In this document: one piece after another, positions 9,406 through 18,582 of the stretch
Layout: each line of letters starts with the position of its first letter
How positions within the stretch are numbered: position 1 is the stretch's first letter
The notes under the pieces: model-generated
The model's input: the letters and a program-made list of their open reading frames with translations, nothing else
What the model was told of the DNA's origin: nothing
Database searches by the model: none
Assembly: GCA_965247265.1 (NCBI GenBank)
Contig: OZ252002.1
Span: forward strand, 930,001 to 994,000
DNA from: G965247265 sp965247265
GTDB taxonomy: Bacteria > Pseudomonadota > Gammaproteobacteria > UBA4575
Direction of reading: 5' to 3'
DNA: 64,000 bases
Made by a program: the position numbers and the translations under genes

Positions 9406-10107
9406 ATGCATATTCATTATCTTAAGCACGTACCTTTCGAGGGTTTAGGTGGAATGGCCATCATGCTCTCGGCAAAGAGTTGTGAACTTACCTATACGTG
9501 TATGTACGAAGATCAATCATTCCCTTCAATTCATGATTTGGATGCATTAATCGTTATGGGTGGGCCAATGGGCGTTCATGATGAAGATGAATATCCCTGG
9601 CTAACATTAGAAAAAGAATTTATTGAATCAGTTATGGAACGTGATGTGCCTGTATTGGGCGTGTGTTTGGGCGCACAACTGATTGCAGAAGTTCTAGGAG
9701 CAGCAGTAAGCAAAAATGGGCATGAAGAAATAGGCTGGTTTCCTGTAAAGCGCACTAAAGGCTTACAAGATGAGCGTGTTAAAAATATTCCAACTAGTTT
9801 TAATGCCTTGCATTGGCACAGAGATACATTTGATATTCCTTCTGGCGCAAACAATTTTATTGTAAGTGAGGCATGTGCAAACCAAGCATTCGTATATGGG
9901 GAGAGTGTGCTGGGATTGCAATTTCATCTTGAAATGTTGCCCCTCAATGTTGAGGAACTGTATCAAAAGTGTGGAAATTCTAATAAAAAAGGTACTTTTA
10001 TTCAGAGTTTGGATGAAATGCTGACCCCCACAGAAAACTTTCAATATGCTAATGAAATACTAGAAGAATTATTGGAGGCCTTTATTTTTCGAAAATTGGC
10101 CCCATAA
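9406..10107 (+). CDS. Class I glutamine amidotransferase-like protein
   Basis: A stand-alone GATase-1 domain of 233 aa. The nucleophile elbow is VLGVCLGAQL (Cys about 85), and the His-Glu pair is in LQFHLEM near 175. DALIVMGGPMGVHDEDEYPWL is typical of GuaA-like amidotransferases of unknown substrate. The open frame extends back to 9343, but the ATG at 9406 (MHIHYLKHVPFEGLG) is the family-like start. The acceptor of the ammonia cannot be told from context. Confidence 0.8.
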   Translation: MHIHYLKHVPFEGLGGMAIMLSAKSCELTYTCMYEDQSFPSIHDLDALIVMGGPMGVHDEDEYPWLTLEKEFIESVMERDVPVLGVCLGAQLIAEVLGAAVSKNGHEEIGWFPVKRTKGLQDERVKNIPTSFNALHWHRDTFDIPSGANNFIVSEACANQAFVYGESVLGLQFHLEMLPLNVEELYQKCGNSNKKGTFIQSLDEMLTPTENFQYANEILEELLEAFIFRKLAP

Positions 10108-10139
10108 ACTACGAATACCACCACTACGGGAGGATTGAA

Positions 10140-10346
10140 ATGGAAGACAACAGCAGAAAAGATATTCGCGCATTACTAAAGACCTTTGGTGTGAAAGCAG
10201 ATGAGGCAATTATTGGACACTTGGCTAGACAACCTGAAGTGGGTCAGCTCAGGTTGAAAGTCACTTTAGAAGACCTAACGGATTACGGTGTGTCAGCACC
10301 AAATGAGCCTTTAATGCTTCAGGTAAATGGCGAGATAAATCGCTAA
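10140..10346 (+). CDS. Small hypothetical protein upstream of htpG
   Basis: A 68-aa acidic, soluble protein (MEDNSRKDIRALLKTFG...) that I do not recognise. The ATG has a strong Shine-Dalgarno (GGGAGGA), which supports translation. No signal peptide or membrane segment is seen; the composition suggests one or two helices followed by strands. It sits 26 bp before htpG on the same strand and may share its transcript. Confidence 0.6.
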   Translation: MEDNSRKDIRALLKTFGVKADEAIIGHLARQPEVGQLRLKVTLEDLTDYGVSAPNEPLMLQVNGEINR

Positions 10347-10372
10347 CGTTAAAATATTAATCGAATAAAAAA

Positions 10373-12265
10373 ATGAACACGGAAACAAAAAAAGAAACTT
10401 TACAATTTGAAACAGAAGTAGCACAACTTCTACATTTAATGGTTCACTCTCTATATTCAAACAAGGAGATATTTTTACGTGAATTAATTTCTAATGCTTC
10501 TGATGCATGCGATAGATTACGATTTGAAGCGATTTCAAATGATACATTATTAAGTACCGATGCCGATCTTAAAATTCAAGTTGAGTATGATAAAGATGCA
10601 TACACCATTACGGTACGAGATAATGGTATTGGTATGAGTCGCGATGAAGTAATTCAAAATATAGGCACCATTGCTAAATCTGGCACAAAAGAATTCCTTG
10701 ATCAGCTAACTGGCGATCAAAGCAAAGACTCACATCTAATAGGGCAGTTTGGTGTGGGTTTTTATTCAGCGTTTATTGTCGCAGATAAGGTAACACTTAT
10801 TTCTAAGAGAGCAGGTTTAGAAAAAGATCAAGCCGTACGTTGGGAGTCAGATGGCACAGGCTCTTACACACTAGAAGATCTAGAGCGAGAAAAGCGAGGC
10901 ACAGAAGTTATATTACATCTTAAAAAAGATGAAGAGGAGTTAGTAAATGGTTGGCGACTACGTTCTATTATTTCTAAATATTCAGACCATGTGCCATTAC
11001 CCATTGAGATGCGCGAAGAGAATGATAAAGGTGAGCCAACTGCTAAATGGGAAACTGTAAATAAAGCCTCTGCTTTGTGGGCACGATCAAAAAATGAAAT
11101 AAAGGATGATGAGTATAAGGAATTTTACAAACATGTCGGCCACGATTTTACTGACCCACTTGCGTGGACACATAATCGGGTTGAGGGTAAAACGGAATAT
11201 ACCTCGCTATTGTATATACCTGCACAAGCACCTTTTGACATGTTTGAACCAAATCCAAAGCATGGCGTTAAGCTTTATGTGCAGCGTGTTTTTATTATGG
11301 ATGATGCGGAAAAATTATTGCCGCGTTACTTGCGATTTATTAGAGGTGTCATTGATTCAAATGATTTACCTTTAAACATTTCTCGAGAAATATTACAAAG
11401 CAATAAAATAATTGACAGTATTCGTTCTGGTTCGATTAAAAAGATACTTGGTTTGCTTGAAAAGCTTGCAAAAAATGAATCTGTTAAGTACCAAGAATTT
11501 TGGAATGTATTTGGTAAGGTACTTAAAGAAGGGCCAGGAGAAGATTTTGCTAATAAAGAAGCTATTGCAAAATTGCTCCGTTTTGCATCCACGCAAAATG
11601 ATAAAGAAGCAGAGATTATTTCATTAGATGACTATATTTCGCGAATGAAGCCTGATCAGGAAAAGATTTATTACATCACTGCAGATAATTATGCAGCAGC
11701 AAAGAACAGCCCGCATTTAGAAATTTTCAATGAAAAAGGAATCGAAGTGTTGCTGTTATTTGATCGCGTCGATGAATGGTTGATGAGTCACTTAACCGAA
11801 TATCAAGATAAATCATTTGCTTCCGTTGCAAAAGGTGAATTAGATCTGGGGAAAATGAGCGGAGAGAACGATAAAGAAAAGCAAAAACAAAAAGAAGAAG
11901 ATGCAAAAGGTTTAGTTAAACGTATAAAGGACGTATTGGACGAAAAAGTGGAAGATGTGCGTGTCTCACACAGGCTCACTAGTTCTCCTGCATGTATCGT
12001 CCTCAATGAACATGATATGGCCTTGTATATGCAACATCTAATGCGCCAAGCTGGGCATGATATGCCTACCACTAAACCTGTGTTGGAAATTAATCCCTCA
12101 CATTCTCTTATACAGCGTATGGAAAGTGAAGAAATAGAAGATCGTTTTGAGGATTGGGCAAAAATTTTATTTGATCAAGCAATTCTAGCTGAAGGCGGAC
12201 AATTGGAAGATCCAGCAAGTTTTGTAAATCGACTCAATCAAATGATTAACGAGATAGCAAGTTAA
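10373..12265 (+). CDS. htpG: Chaperone protein HtpG (Hsp90)
   Basis: The cytosolic Hsp90 ATPase chaperone. The 630-aa product has the GHKL ATP site in order: NASDACDRLRFEA, DNGIGMSRDEV and GQFGVGFYSAFIVAD. The middle domain and the dimerisation domain follow, with MEINPSH-like and EVLLLFDRVDEW segments typical of HtpG. The length is normal. No sigma-32 promoter is obvious in the 26 bp upstream, so heat control, if present, would come from above the small gene at 10140. Confidence 0.97.
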   Translation: MNTETKKETLQFETEVAQLLHLMVHSLYSNKEIFLRELISNASDACDRLRFEAISNDTLLSTDADLKIQVEYDKDAYTITVRDNGIGMSRDEVIQNIGTIAKSGTKEFLDQLTGDQSKDSHLIGQFGVGFYSAFIVADKVTLISKRAGLEKDQAVRWESDGTGSYTLEDLEREKRGTEVILHLKKDEEELVNGWRLRSIISKYSDHVPLPIEMREENDKGEPTAKWETVNKASALWARSKNEIKDDEYKEFYKHVGHDFTDPLAWTHNRVEGKTEYTSLLYIPAQAPFDMFEPNPKHGVKLYVQRVFIMDDAEKLLPRYLRFIRGVIDSNDLPLNISREILQSNKIIDSIRSGSIKKILGLLEKLAKNESVKYQEFWNVFGKVLKEGPGEDFANKEAIAKLLRFASTQNDKEAEIISLDDYISRMKPDQEKIYYITADNYAAAKNSPHLEIFNEKGIEVLLLFDRVDEWLMSHLTEYQDKSFASVAKGELDLGKMSGENDKEKQKQKEEDAKGLVKRIKDVLDEKVEDVRVSHRLTSSPACIVLNEHDMALYMQHLMRQAGHDMPTTKPVLEINPSHSLIQRMESEEIEDRFEDWAKILFDQAILAEGGQLEDPASFVNRLNQMINEIAS

Positions 12266-12280
12266 CCAATAATAATCATA

Positions 12281-12715
12281 GTGTCAGCTGAACCATTTTG
12301 GGAAACAAAGTCTCTTGATGAGATGAACAATAAAGAGTGGGAGTCTCTTTGTGATGGCTGTGGCAAATGTTGTCTAATTAAGCTAGAAGATGCAGAAACT
12401 AGAGAGCTTTCATATACAGATGTCGCATGCCATCTTCTTAATGCAAGTACATGTCAGTGCAAAAATTATTCTAAACGTAAAGAGCTAGTTAATGATTGTT
12501 TGCAGTTGCAGCCAGATGATGTCGAAAACTTTAACTGGTTGCCCAGAACCTGTGCCTACCGCCTAATACATGAAGGAAAAGTATTGCCAGATTGGCACTA
12601 TCTTGTTTGTGGAGATAAAAATACTGTACACAAAAAAATGATGTCAGTAAAAAATCGCGTGGAAAGTGAAACCGATGTATTAGAAATTTCTGAACATATC
12701 GTGTACTGGGTTTAA
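12281..12715 (+). CDS. ycgN: UPF0260 / YcgN-type cysteine-cluster protein
   Basis: The 144-aa protein carries the YkgJ-type cysteine cluster: CDGCGKCC near residue 25, then further cysteines in STCQCKNYSKR and RTCAYR, which probably bind a metal or Fe-S centre. WHYLVCGD near 110 is typical of the YcgN family. The start is GTG at 12281, 15 bp after htpG, so an operon is likely. Family function is unknown. Confidence 0.85.
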   Translation: MSAEPFWETKSLDEMNNKEWESLCDGCGKCCLIKLEDAETRELSYTDVACHLLNASTCQCKNYSKRKELVNDCLQLQPDDVENFNWLPRTCAYRLIHEGKVLPDWHYLVCGDKNTVHKKMMSVKNRVESETDVLEISEHIVYWV

Positions 12716-12724
12716 TTTTTACAT

Positions 12725-13381
12725 TTACAATATGGATGCTAAATGCCCGTCCTGACCTTTAATTTTATTGGTATAGTGTAACTGGAAGTCATCAATAATT
12801 GATTTTCGAACTGATTTCAATCTTAATAAATTTTGTTTCCTTTTGTTCAGTTTAGGAAACTTCTCCCAATCTAGGAAATTTAAATTTTCATTCATAAATT
12901 CCAAACGAATTAGTAAAGGTGCATAGGCCGCATCAATTAACGCTAATTCTTCACCATTAAAATAAGCAGAGTCATTTAAGATATTTTAAACTCTTTGTAA
13001 GCGCTCAATAGCATCATTTATTTGCTGGCGCATATCTATTTCATCTTTATGATCTGCAATCATATAAAGGTCTGCTAAACAAACCCCACCATATTCAATC
13101 CAGGCGCGATTTTTTGCTAGTGTTAACGGATCGGATGGTTTTAATGTTCCTGGTGTCACATCATCAATAAATTCATTTATAACTGCTGACTCAAACAAGA
13201 TTTCTTTATGGTCTACTTTTAGTACTGGTACTTTTCCTAGTGGGGATATTTTTTTAAACCAATCTGGAGGATTTTTCAGATCAATGAATGTAATCTTATA
13301 GCCACAATCTTTATGGTTAAGGGTAATGACACTGCGTTGTACAAATGGACACACATTAAAGCTGACAAGTTCTAAATCCAT
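12725..13381 (-). pseudogene. Glutathione S-transferase-like gene with one in-frame TAA
   Basis: The N-terminal 131 codons encode a thioredoxin-like GST domain (VCPFVQRSV with the redox or GSH-site cysteine, then GKVPVLKVDHKEILFESAVI) and the start of the helical domain. A TAA at 12986-12988 stops it. The same frame stays open for 87 more codons to a TAA at 12725 and encodes the missing helices (SAYFNGEELALIDAAYAPLL is recognisable GST/SspA C-terminus). The intact gene would be 218 aa, the normal size. A single CAA-to-TAA change explains it. It could be a recent nonsense allele, a sequencing error or read through. Homology is to the GST/SspA superfamily; the substrate is unknown. Confidence 0.8.
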
Positions 13382-13442
13382 AATATCTTTAAATTAAATT
13401 TATTAAGCCAGACAGTATACTAGACGAAATTTAATTAGAAAA

Positions 13443-13832
13443 ATGAATACTGAACAAAATTTACGAATTGATAAATGGTTATGGGCGGCGCGCTTTTTTA
13501 AAACCCGCAATAGCGCTGCAGATGCCGTCAATGGTGGCAAGGTGCATGTTAATGGGCATCGTGTAAAACCATCAAGACCAATTCAATTTGGTGATAGGCT
13601 CGAAATAACGCGTGGGCAGTTTCGTACGGTTATTGAAATAAAAGGGCTGAGTGATAAACGCGGACCTGCAAAAGATGCACAGAAGCTTTATGAGGAATCA
13701 AAAGAAAGTATTCAGGAGCGTGAACTTAAATCTCAACAACGTAAATTACTGAGCGCAAGCATGCCGCAATCACATCGAAAACCAGATAAACGTCAACGCC
13801 GCCAAATTCGCAAGGTAAGGGAGAAGCTTTAA
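13443..13832 (+). CDS. hslR: Heat-shock protein Hsp15, S4-domain RNA-binding protein
   Basis: Hsp15 recycles stalled 50S subunits carrying peptidyl-tRNA. The S4 domain is clear at residues 7-60: LRIDKWLWAARFFKTRN, then GGKVHVNGHRVKPSRP. The basic C-terminal tail (KRQRRQIRKVREKL) matches HslR. At 129 aa it is the normal length. It is transcribed divergently from the GST-like gene, with 61 bp between them. Confidence 0.92.
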   Translation: MNTEQNLRIDKWLWAARFFKTRNSAADAVNGGKVHVNGHRVKPSRPIQFGDRLEITRGQFRTVIEIKGLSDKRGPAKDAQKLYEESKESIQERELKSQQRKLLSASMPQSHRKPDKRQRRQIRKVREKL

Positions 13833-13986
13833 ATTTGACTTGCTTGCTTTATCATTACACACGATCTAAATTCGATGCCTTTTTGGCATTACGTAGATCG
13901 CAAAATACAGTACTACATGGGACATAGTTTCTATGACACTATAAAGAGCGTAGGAAAAAGGATGAATAGCCGCTAGATGCTAGTTG

Positions 13987-14871
13987 CTACATTCGTAGTT
14001 TGAATTCAACGAGCAATGTTGTGTTCTTTTTGATGGGTTCACCCAGGCTCAGCACACCATTTGATGCAAGAATTTGATCGTTACTGGAGACGTGCACTTT
14101 TTTGCCATTATTGAATTTTATATAAGTGCCATTAAAGCTATCATCTTTGAGCATAAACGTTCCATCTTTAAAGATGATGGTGGCGTGGGCTCTGGATGCA
14201 TATCTGCCAGGAATAGTTACATCACAGCTTGGGTCACGCCCCATGAGGCACGTTGCATCTTTTTCAGAAGGTATATATGTGTCACCTTTAAAGTTGAGTT
14301 CAATGGACATGCCGATATCATTTTCATCAACAAAAGATAATTCCTCTTCAGACGGAAATTCTTCTTCTTTTGGCTGTAAATTTGTTTTTGTTTTAGCTCT
14401 TTGTTCTGGTTCTGGTTCTGGTTCTGTATTCATGTCAACAGCAAGCGACGACTTTGCTTGAAAGCCAGTGCTATCCATTTTTAATGGATGAACAGGAATT
14501 TTCCCGAGTTTTGTAGGCGGTGAATTAGTTTTTGTTTCAGGTTCTGTTTCATTAAGAATTTGTGATTCTATATCTTTTATCGATGCATCAATCCCTGATG
14601 TCATGCCGGTATCCTTTTGAAGCGCTTCTTCCAATTCCATAGCTTGTGAGTCACTTATATTGAGTCCGCTAGATTGTGATTCAGTCAGCGTGGAGGGAAC
14701 AGTCGGCTTGGGTGTAGTTGATGCTTTTTTGTCTGGTGATTCGGCTTGATCCAATCTTCGGTCCACCAGTCTTCGACGATTTTTGGTCACCAGAACGTCA
14801 TCACTATCAATAAACGGGTACGTAACTTTTCGTCCCCATTTTCGACGTTCGTTGTTTCTGCGTTCAGACAT
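13987..14871 (-). CDS. FHA-domain protein with arginine-rich N-terminal motif (paralogue 1)
   Basis: 294 aa in three parts. The N-terminal 45 residues are basic, with ERRNNERR, YPFID and RRRLVDRR. A long acidic, Ser/Thr/Pro-rich and probably disordered linker includes an EPEPEPEQ run. A C-terminal FHA phosphothreonine-binding domain (about 195-290) has GRDPSCD, the SRAHA loop and FNGTYI. FHA domains bind phosphothreonine partners. The N-terminal block is shared with the FHA gene 183 bp upstream (15055-15555), which is likely in the same operon. No kinase or phosphatase is nearby in the window. Confidence 0.82.
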   Translation of the reverse strand: MSERRNNERRKWGRKVTYPFIDSDDVLVTKNRRRLVDRRLDQAESPDKKASTTPKPTVPSTLTESQSSGLNISDSQAMELEEALQKDTGMTSGIDASIKDIESQILNETEPETKTNSPPTKLGKIPVHPLKMDSTGFQAKSSLAVDMNTEPEPEPEQRAKTKTNLQPKEEEFPSEEELSFVDENDIGMSIELNFKGDTYIPSEKDATCLMGRDPSCDVTIPGRYASRAHATIIFKDGTFMLKDDSFNGTYIKFNNGKKVHVSSNDQILASNGVLSLGEPIKKNTTLLVEFKLRM

Positions 14872-15054
14872 ATTAAAAGGTAAAGTGATTCAAACTATAG
14901 AAGTATCCAGATGCTGATAACACTTTGAATACCTTAATATACACCTACTGCCAAATGGTAGAAATAGGCCGATAATGCGATGCAGTTACAATACATAATT
15001 CCTATAACGAGGTTGTGATGGCGCCGCAATGTCTGCAACAGGAAGGGAGAAGTT

Positions 15055-15555
15055 CTAAGGGCAGAAGTAGTGGATGACGTCCTTATCAACGTACTCAATG
15101 GGGTTGCCTAAACTAATAATTCCACTGCCATGTAATGACATTTTTTCACCCAAAATAAACATTTCGCCCTCTTCATTTTTAATATAGGTGCCATTAGTGC
15201 TTAGGTCTGTGACGATAAATTCGTTTTCTATATATTCAAACTTTGCATGGTTGCGGGATGTGTAACGGCTTTGAAATTGTAGCTCGCAGCTTGGCGAGCG
15301 ACCTACAACGATTTCAGGTGAACCAGGTAATAACTCACACACATCGTCTTTATACCAAAGAAATAATCGAGTCAGAGATAATTCGGATTTGTCATTGGTA
15401 TGTATTTCAATATTGTTAATTCTGCGATCAGGGATACGACGCCTGTCATCACGAACGAGGGTTTGCTCACAATCAAAAAATGGGAATGCAGGGCTATACT
15501 CTACAATACGACGATCTTCTTGTATTCGGCGTTCAATTCTCATTTGTGAGCTCAT
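15055..15555 (-). CDS. FHA-domain protein with arginine-rich N-terminal motif (paralogue 2)
   Basis: 166 aa. An N-terminal block has ERRIQEDRR, FPFFD and DRRRIPDRR in the same order and spacing as the neighbouring paralogue. It is followed almost directly by an FHA domain at about 70-160 with VVGRSPSCEL, SRYTSRNHAKF and STNGTYI, all the phosphopeptide-contact positions. It lacks the long acidic linker of paralogue 1. No membrane segment is present. Confidence 0.82.
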   Translation of the reverse strand: MSSQMRIERRIQEDRRIVEYSPAFPFFDCEQTLVRDDRRRIPDRRINNIEIHTNDKSELSLTRLFLWYKDDVCELLPGSPEIVVGRSPSCELQFQSRYTSRNHAKFEYIENEFIVTDLSTNGTYIKNEEGEMFILGEKMSLHGSGIISLGNPIEYVDKDVIHYFCP

Positions 15556-15661
15556 TAATGTATGTCGTTATGATAATTGATTTTGAGTTTAAATATATTA
15601 CCCAAATAACACCCATCTCGTAAAATTTACGAGTGAAATATTGCCCAATTTGGAGTTATTT

Positions 15662-15829
15662 TTACGTGATGATTAGCAGTGATTGCGTAAATTGTGGTGC
15701 CCAATATTTGAACAGGGCATATCCATAGGTAGTTAACCCTAAAAATAGCCAGATTGCTAACAATACTACAGGTGAAATCCGCTGTTCTTCAAAATTCCAA
15801 GAACTGGCACTCTCAACAAGTTGTGTCAT
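15662..15829 (-). CDS. Small single-span membrane protein (55 aa)
   Basis: Read by hand: MTQLVESASSWNFEEQ, then a hydrophobic stretch (SPVVLLAIWLFLGLTTYGYA) and a short polar-aromatic tail ending LLIIT. This looks like one transmembrane helix with an N-terminal soluble segment. GAGAAAGG lies just upstream of the ATG, though close to it. No homologue is recognised. It sits alone in the 552-bp gap between the FHA genes and pcnB. Confidence 0.45.
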   Translation of the reverse strand: MTQLVESASSWNFEEQRISPVVLLAIWLFLGLTTYGYALFKYWAPQFTQSLLIIT

Positions 15830-16107
15830 CGACCTTTCTCATACTGATATATTGTGTTGAGGCACAGGTTTTAACACGTCGGCTGTAAAATTTGTAAGCG
15901 AAAACCACACTTTTTGATTAAAAAGGCAACTAAATAACCGTGAAATCATCAAGTTAGCGACGAACAATAAGCATGTGTTAACGTGAATTGTCGAAATTAT
16001 ATCCAAATATGATTGTTACAATATTACAGTGCTGGATTTAGTTCTACTGATAAGTTTAAGATATTATTAATTAAATTCCCAAAGAAAAATAAGCTAAACT
16101 AGAAAGC
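15830..16107. other. Intergenic region before pcnB
   Basis: About 280 bp of AT-rich sequence between the small minus-strand ORF and pcnB. It presumably holds divergent promoters. I see no clear hairpin, repeat or further gene. Confidence 0.4.
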
Positions 16108-17394
16108 ATGAAATGGGCTGATTCTGATAAGGAAAAATTGGATTCTGCTGACCGAGTTCTTGTCTCAATTGATTTTTCACAAATTTACCATGGCGCGCTA
16201 AACGTAATCTCTACGTTACATGCCGCAGGCTATCAAGCGTATCTTGTGGGCGGCGGCGTTCGAGACTTGTTATTGGGATTACACCCAAAAGATTTTGATA
16301 TAGCCACGGACGCCCATCCCGAAGATGTACGCCAGCTATTTGATAATAGCCGAATTATTGGGCGCCGATTTCGTATTGTGCATATCTATTTTAAAGATGG
16401 CTATATTGAAGTTGCAACGTTTCGTGCTGCAGGGCAGGCAGCTGTAAATAAGAAAGGCCGAATTATATCTGATAATACGTATGGGACGATGGAAGAAGAT
16501 GCGTTTCGTAGGGATTTTACGGTCAACGCCTTATTTTTCGATTCTGATGCAAATGAAATATTGGACCATGTCAACGGTCGAAAAGATATTGATTCTAAAT
16601 TGTTGCGGGTCATAGGGGATCCAGATTTACGTTTTCGCGAAGACCCAGTCAGGATGTTACGTGCAGTGAGACTGGCGACGAAATTAGAGTTTACAATTGA
16701 AGATCAGGCAAAAGCTGCAATTTTTCTATTAGGTCATTTACTTTCAGAAGTTTCTCCTGCGCGCTTGTTTGATGAAATGATTAAGCTTTTTCATGCAGGA
16801 TTTGCGTTTAATACGTTTAATGCATTACGTGAATATGGTTTATTTCAATATATGTTCCCACAAACAGAAAAGCTGTTAAGAGAAGATGAGTTAAATTCAT
16901 TTGCAAACTTAGTGAAATGTGCACTTGAGAATACAGATGAGCGTATTCGCTCAGGTAAATCAGTAACACCTGCATTTTTGTATGCTGTTTTTTTATGGGG
17001 GCCTTTGCGAAGTCTGTCTAAACAATTAGAACTTGATGGGTTGTCACCTAAAATTGCACACGATGCAGCTGTTAAAGATACGGTTTTGACACAACAATCA
17101 TTTACGTCTATTCCAAAACGATTTTCGTATCCAATGCGGGAAATTTGGAATCTTCAGCATCGATTTTATCGCCGCAGAGGAAAGCAAGTTTTTCGGCTTT
17201 TTGAGCATACACGATTTCGTGCAGCGTATGACTTTTTATGTCTGCGGGCGACTGCTGGTGAACCTGTAGATGAACTGTGTGAGTGGTGGACAGTATTTCA
17301 GGATGCGGACGATGTGACACAACGGAAAATGTCTAGAGCACCTAAAAAGGGTCATTCTATTTCAAATCGCTCGAATCAAAAAACCTACCATTAA
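16108..17394 (+). CDS. pcnB: Poly(A) polymerase I
   Basis: PcnB adds 3' poly(A) tails that promote RNA decay. The nucleotidyltransferase signature is complete: YLVGGGVRDLLLG at about 46-58, the catalytic DFDIATDA, and RRDFTVNALFFD. It belongs to the class II CCA/PAP family; the basic C-terminal tail and the length (428 aa) favour PcnB over the CCA-adding enzyme. The folK-panBC neighbourhood is the usual one for pcnB in gammaproteobacteria. Confidence 0.93.
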   Translation: MKWADSDKEKLDSADRVLVSIDFSQIYHGALNVISTLHAAGYQAYLVGGGVRDLLLGLHPKDFDIATDAHPEDVRQLFDNSRIIGRRFRIVHIYFKDGYIEVATFRAAGQAAVNKKGRIISDNTYGTMEEDAFRRDFTVNALFFDSDANEILDHVNGRKDIDSKLLRVIGDPDLRFREDPVRMLRAVRLATKLEFTIEDQAKAAIFLLGHLLSEVSPARLFDEMIKLFHAGFAFNTFNALREYGLFQYMFPQTEKLLREDELNSFANLVKCALENTDERIRSGKSVTPAFLYAVFLWGPLRSLSKQLELDGLSPKIAHDAAVKDTVLTQQSFTSIPKRFSYPMREIWNLQHRFYRRRGKQVFRLFEHTRFRAAYDFLCLRATAGEPVDELCEWWTVFQDADDVTQRKMSRAPKKGHSISNRSNQKTYH

Positions 17395-17428
17395 TATTAA
17401 ATTTTGATTCTGGCTTACAATCTTTTTA

Positions 17429-17941
17429 ATGCAGAGCGTAGACGCATATATTAGTTTAGGGAGCAATCTTCAAGATCCGCAAGCGCAAGTGATGCGTGCA
17501 ATCAGTGAACTTGACAAGATTCCAAATACTAAGCTATTGACACATTCAAGCCTTTATAAAAGTAAGCCAATGGGCCCGTCAGATCAGCCTAATTATGTTA
17601 ATGCAGTTGCCAATATTTCAACTTTCTTGGATGCAGAGGAACTATTAGATGAATTGCAGGACATTGAGAGTCAGCATCAACGCGATCGTGGTACTGAGCG
17701 CTGGGGGCCTAGAACGTTGGATTTGGATATTATCCTATATGGAACGATGCAAATAAAAACAGATCGGCTTCAAGTACCCCATTCGGGTCTTGCAGAACGT
17801 GAATTTGTATTAATCCCTTTACAAGAGATACAGACGGACCTCATTATTCCGGGTAAAGGTGAGTTGAGCAGCCTAATCAAACAGTTGCCCGATTACACGC
17901 TGACAAAAATAGAAATTCAGGATGTCGAGCCACAATCTTAA
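17429..17941 (+). CDS. folK: 6-hydroxymethyl-7,8-dihydropterin pyrophosphokinase
   Basis: FolK makes the pyrophosphorylated pterin used for folate synthesis. Motifs visible in the 170-aa product: YISLGSNLQDPQ at the start, the HPPK signature around RDRGTERWGPRTLDLDIILYG (start at RGTERWGPR), and VPHSGLAEREFVLIPL. The next gene starts inside its last codons, so the two are translationally coupled. Confidence 0.95.
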   Translation: MQSVDAYISLGSNLQDPQAQVMRAISELDKIPNTKLLTHSSLYKSKPMGPSDQPNYVNAVANISTFLDAEELLDELQDIESQHQRDRGTERWGPRTLDLDIILYGTMQIKTDRLQVPHSGLAEREFVLIPLQEIQTDLIIPGKGELSSLIKQLPDYTLTKIEIQDVEPQS

Positions 17942-18572
17942 ATACATCGTAGTTGAAGGCCCAATAGGTGTTGGGAAAACCAGTCTAGCGCAACGATTTG
18001 CAGATGAGTTTGGTTCTTCGTTGTTATTGGAACATGTAGAGGACAATCCTTTTTTAGAGCGCTTTTATCAAAATCCAAGAGAAGCTGCGTTATCAACACA
18101 ATTGTATTTTTTATTACGACGCACCAAACAGCTTCAAGAATTTAAACAAACTGATATTTTTTCACCCGTGCGCGTTGCAGACTTTTTAATTGAAAAAGAT
18201 CGCTTATTTGCCCAAGTCACATTAAATACGAGTGAGTACGAATTGTACGAGCAAGTTTATTCGCATCTCACTATTGATGCGCCTAAACCAGATTTAGTGG
18301 TGTATCTACAAGCGCCAGTTGAAGTGCTAATACAACGCATCCGCAAACGAGGACGAGGGTACGAGCGTTTGATTGAAGCAGCTTATCTAGAACAGCTAAA
18401 TGACTCCTATGCAAAATTTTTCTATGACTATGAAGATGCTCCATGTTTAATAGTTAATGCGAGTGATATTGATTTTATAAACAATGAAAAAGATTATGAA
18501 CAGCTGTTGCAGGAAGTTTTAAATACTGAAGCAGGTAAGCGATATTTCAATCCGTTACCATTTGTAGGTTGA
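17922..18572 (+). CDS. Deoxynucleoside kinase (dGK/dCK/TK2 family)
   Basis: A 216-aa P-loop kinase of the deoxynucleoside kinase family, which phosphorylates salvaged deoxynucleosides. The P-loop is VEGPIGVGKTSLAQ at about 10-23. EHVEDNPFLERFY is a family hallmark, and a lid-like IRKRGRGYERLI lies near 145. The gene overlaps folK by 20 bp and precedes panB by 10 bp, an arrangement found in several gammaproteobacteria. Substrate preference cannot be told from sequence. Confidence 0.87.
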   Translation: MSSHNLKYIVVEGPIGVGKTSLAQRFADEFGSSLLLEHVEDNPFLERFYQNPREAALSTQLYFLLRRTKQLQEFKQTDIFSPVRVADFLIEKDRLFAQVTLNTSEYELYEQVYSHLTIDAPKPDLVVYLQAPVEVLIQRIRKRGRGYERLIEAAYLEQLNDSYAKFFYDYEDAPCLIVNASDIDFINNEKDYEQLLQEVLNTEAGKRYFNPLPFVG

Positions 18573-18582
18573 TTGAATAGAC

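Noticed and set aside
13836..13986. Small RNA or terminator between hslR and the FHA gene
   Set aside because: A GATCTA / TAGATC pairing is visible at about 13863-13898, but the stem is short and has no T run.
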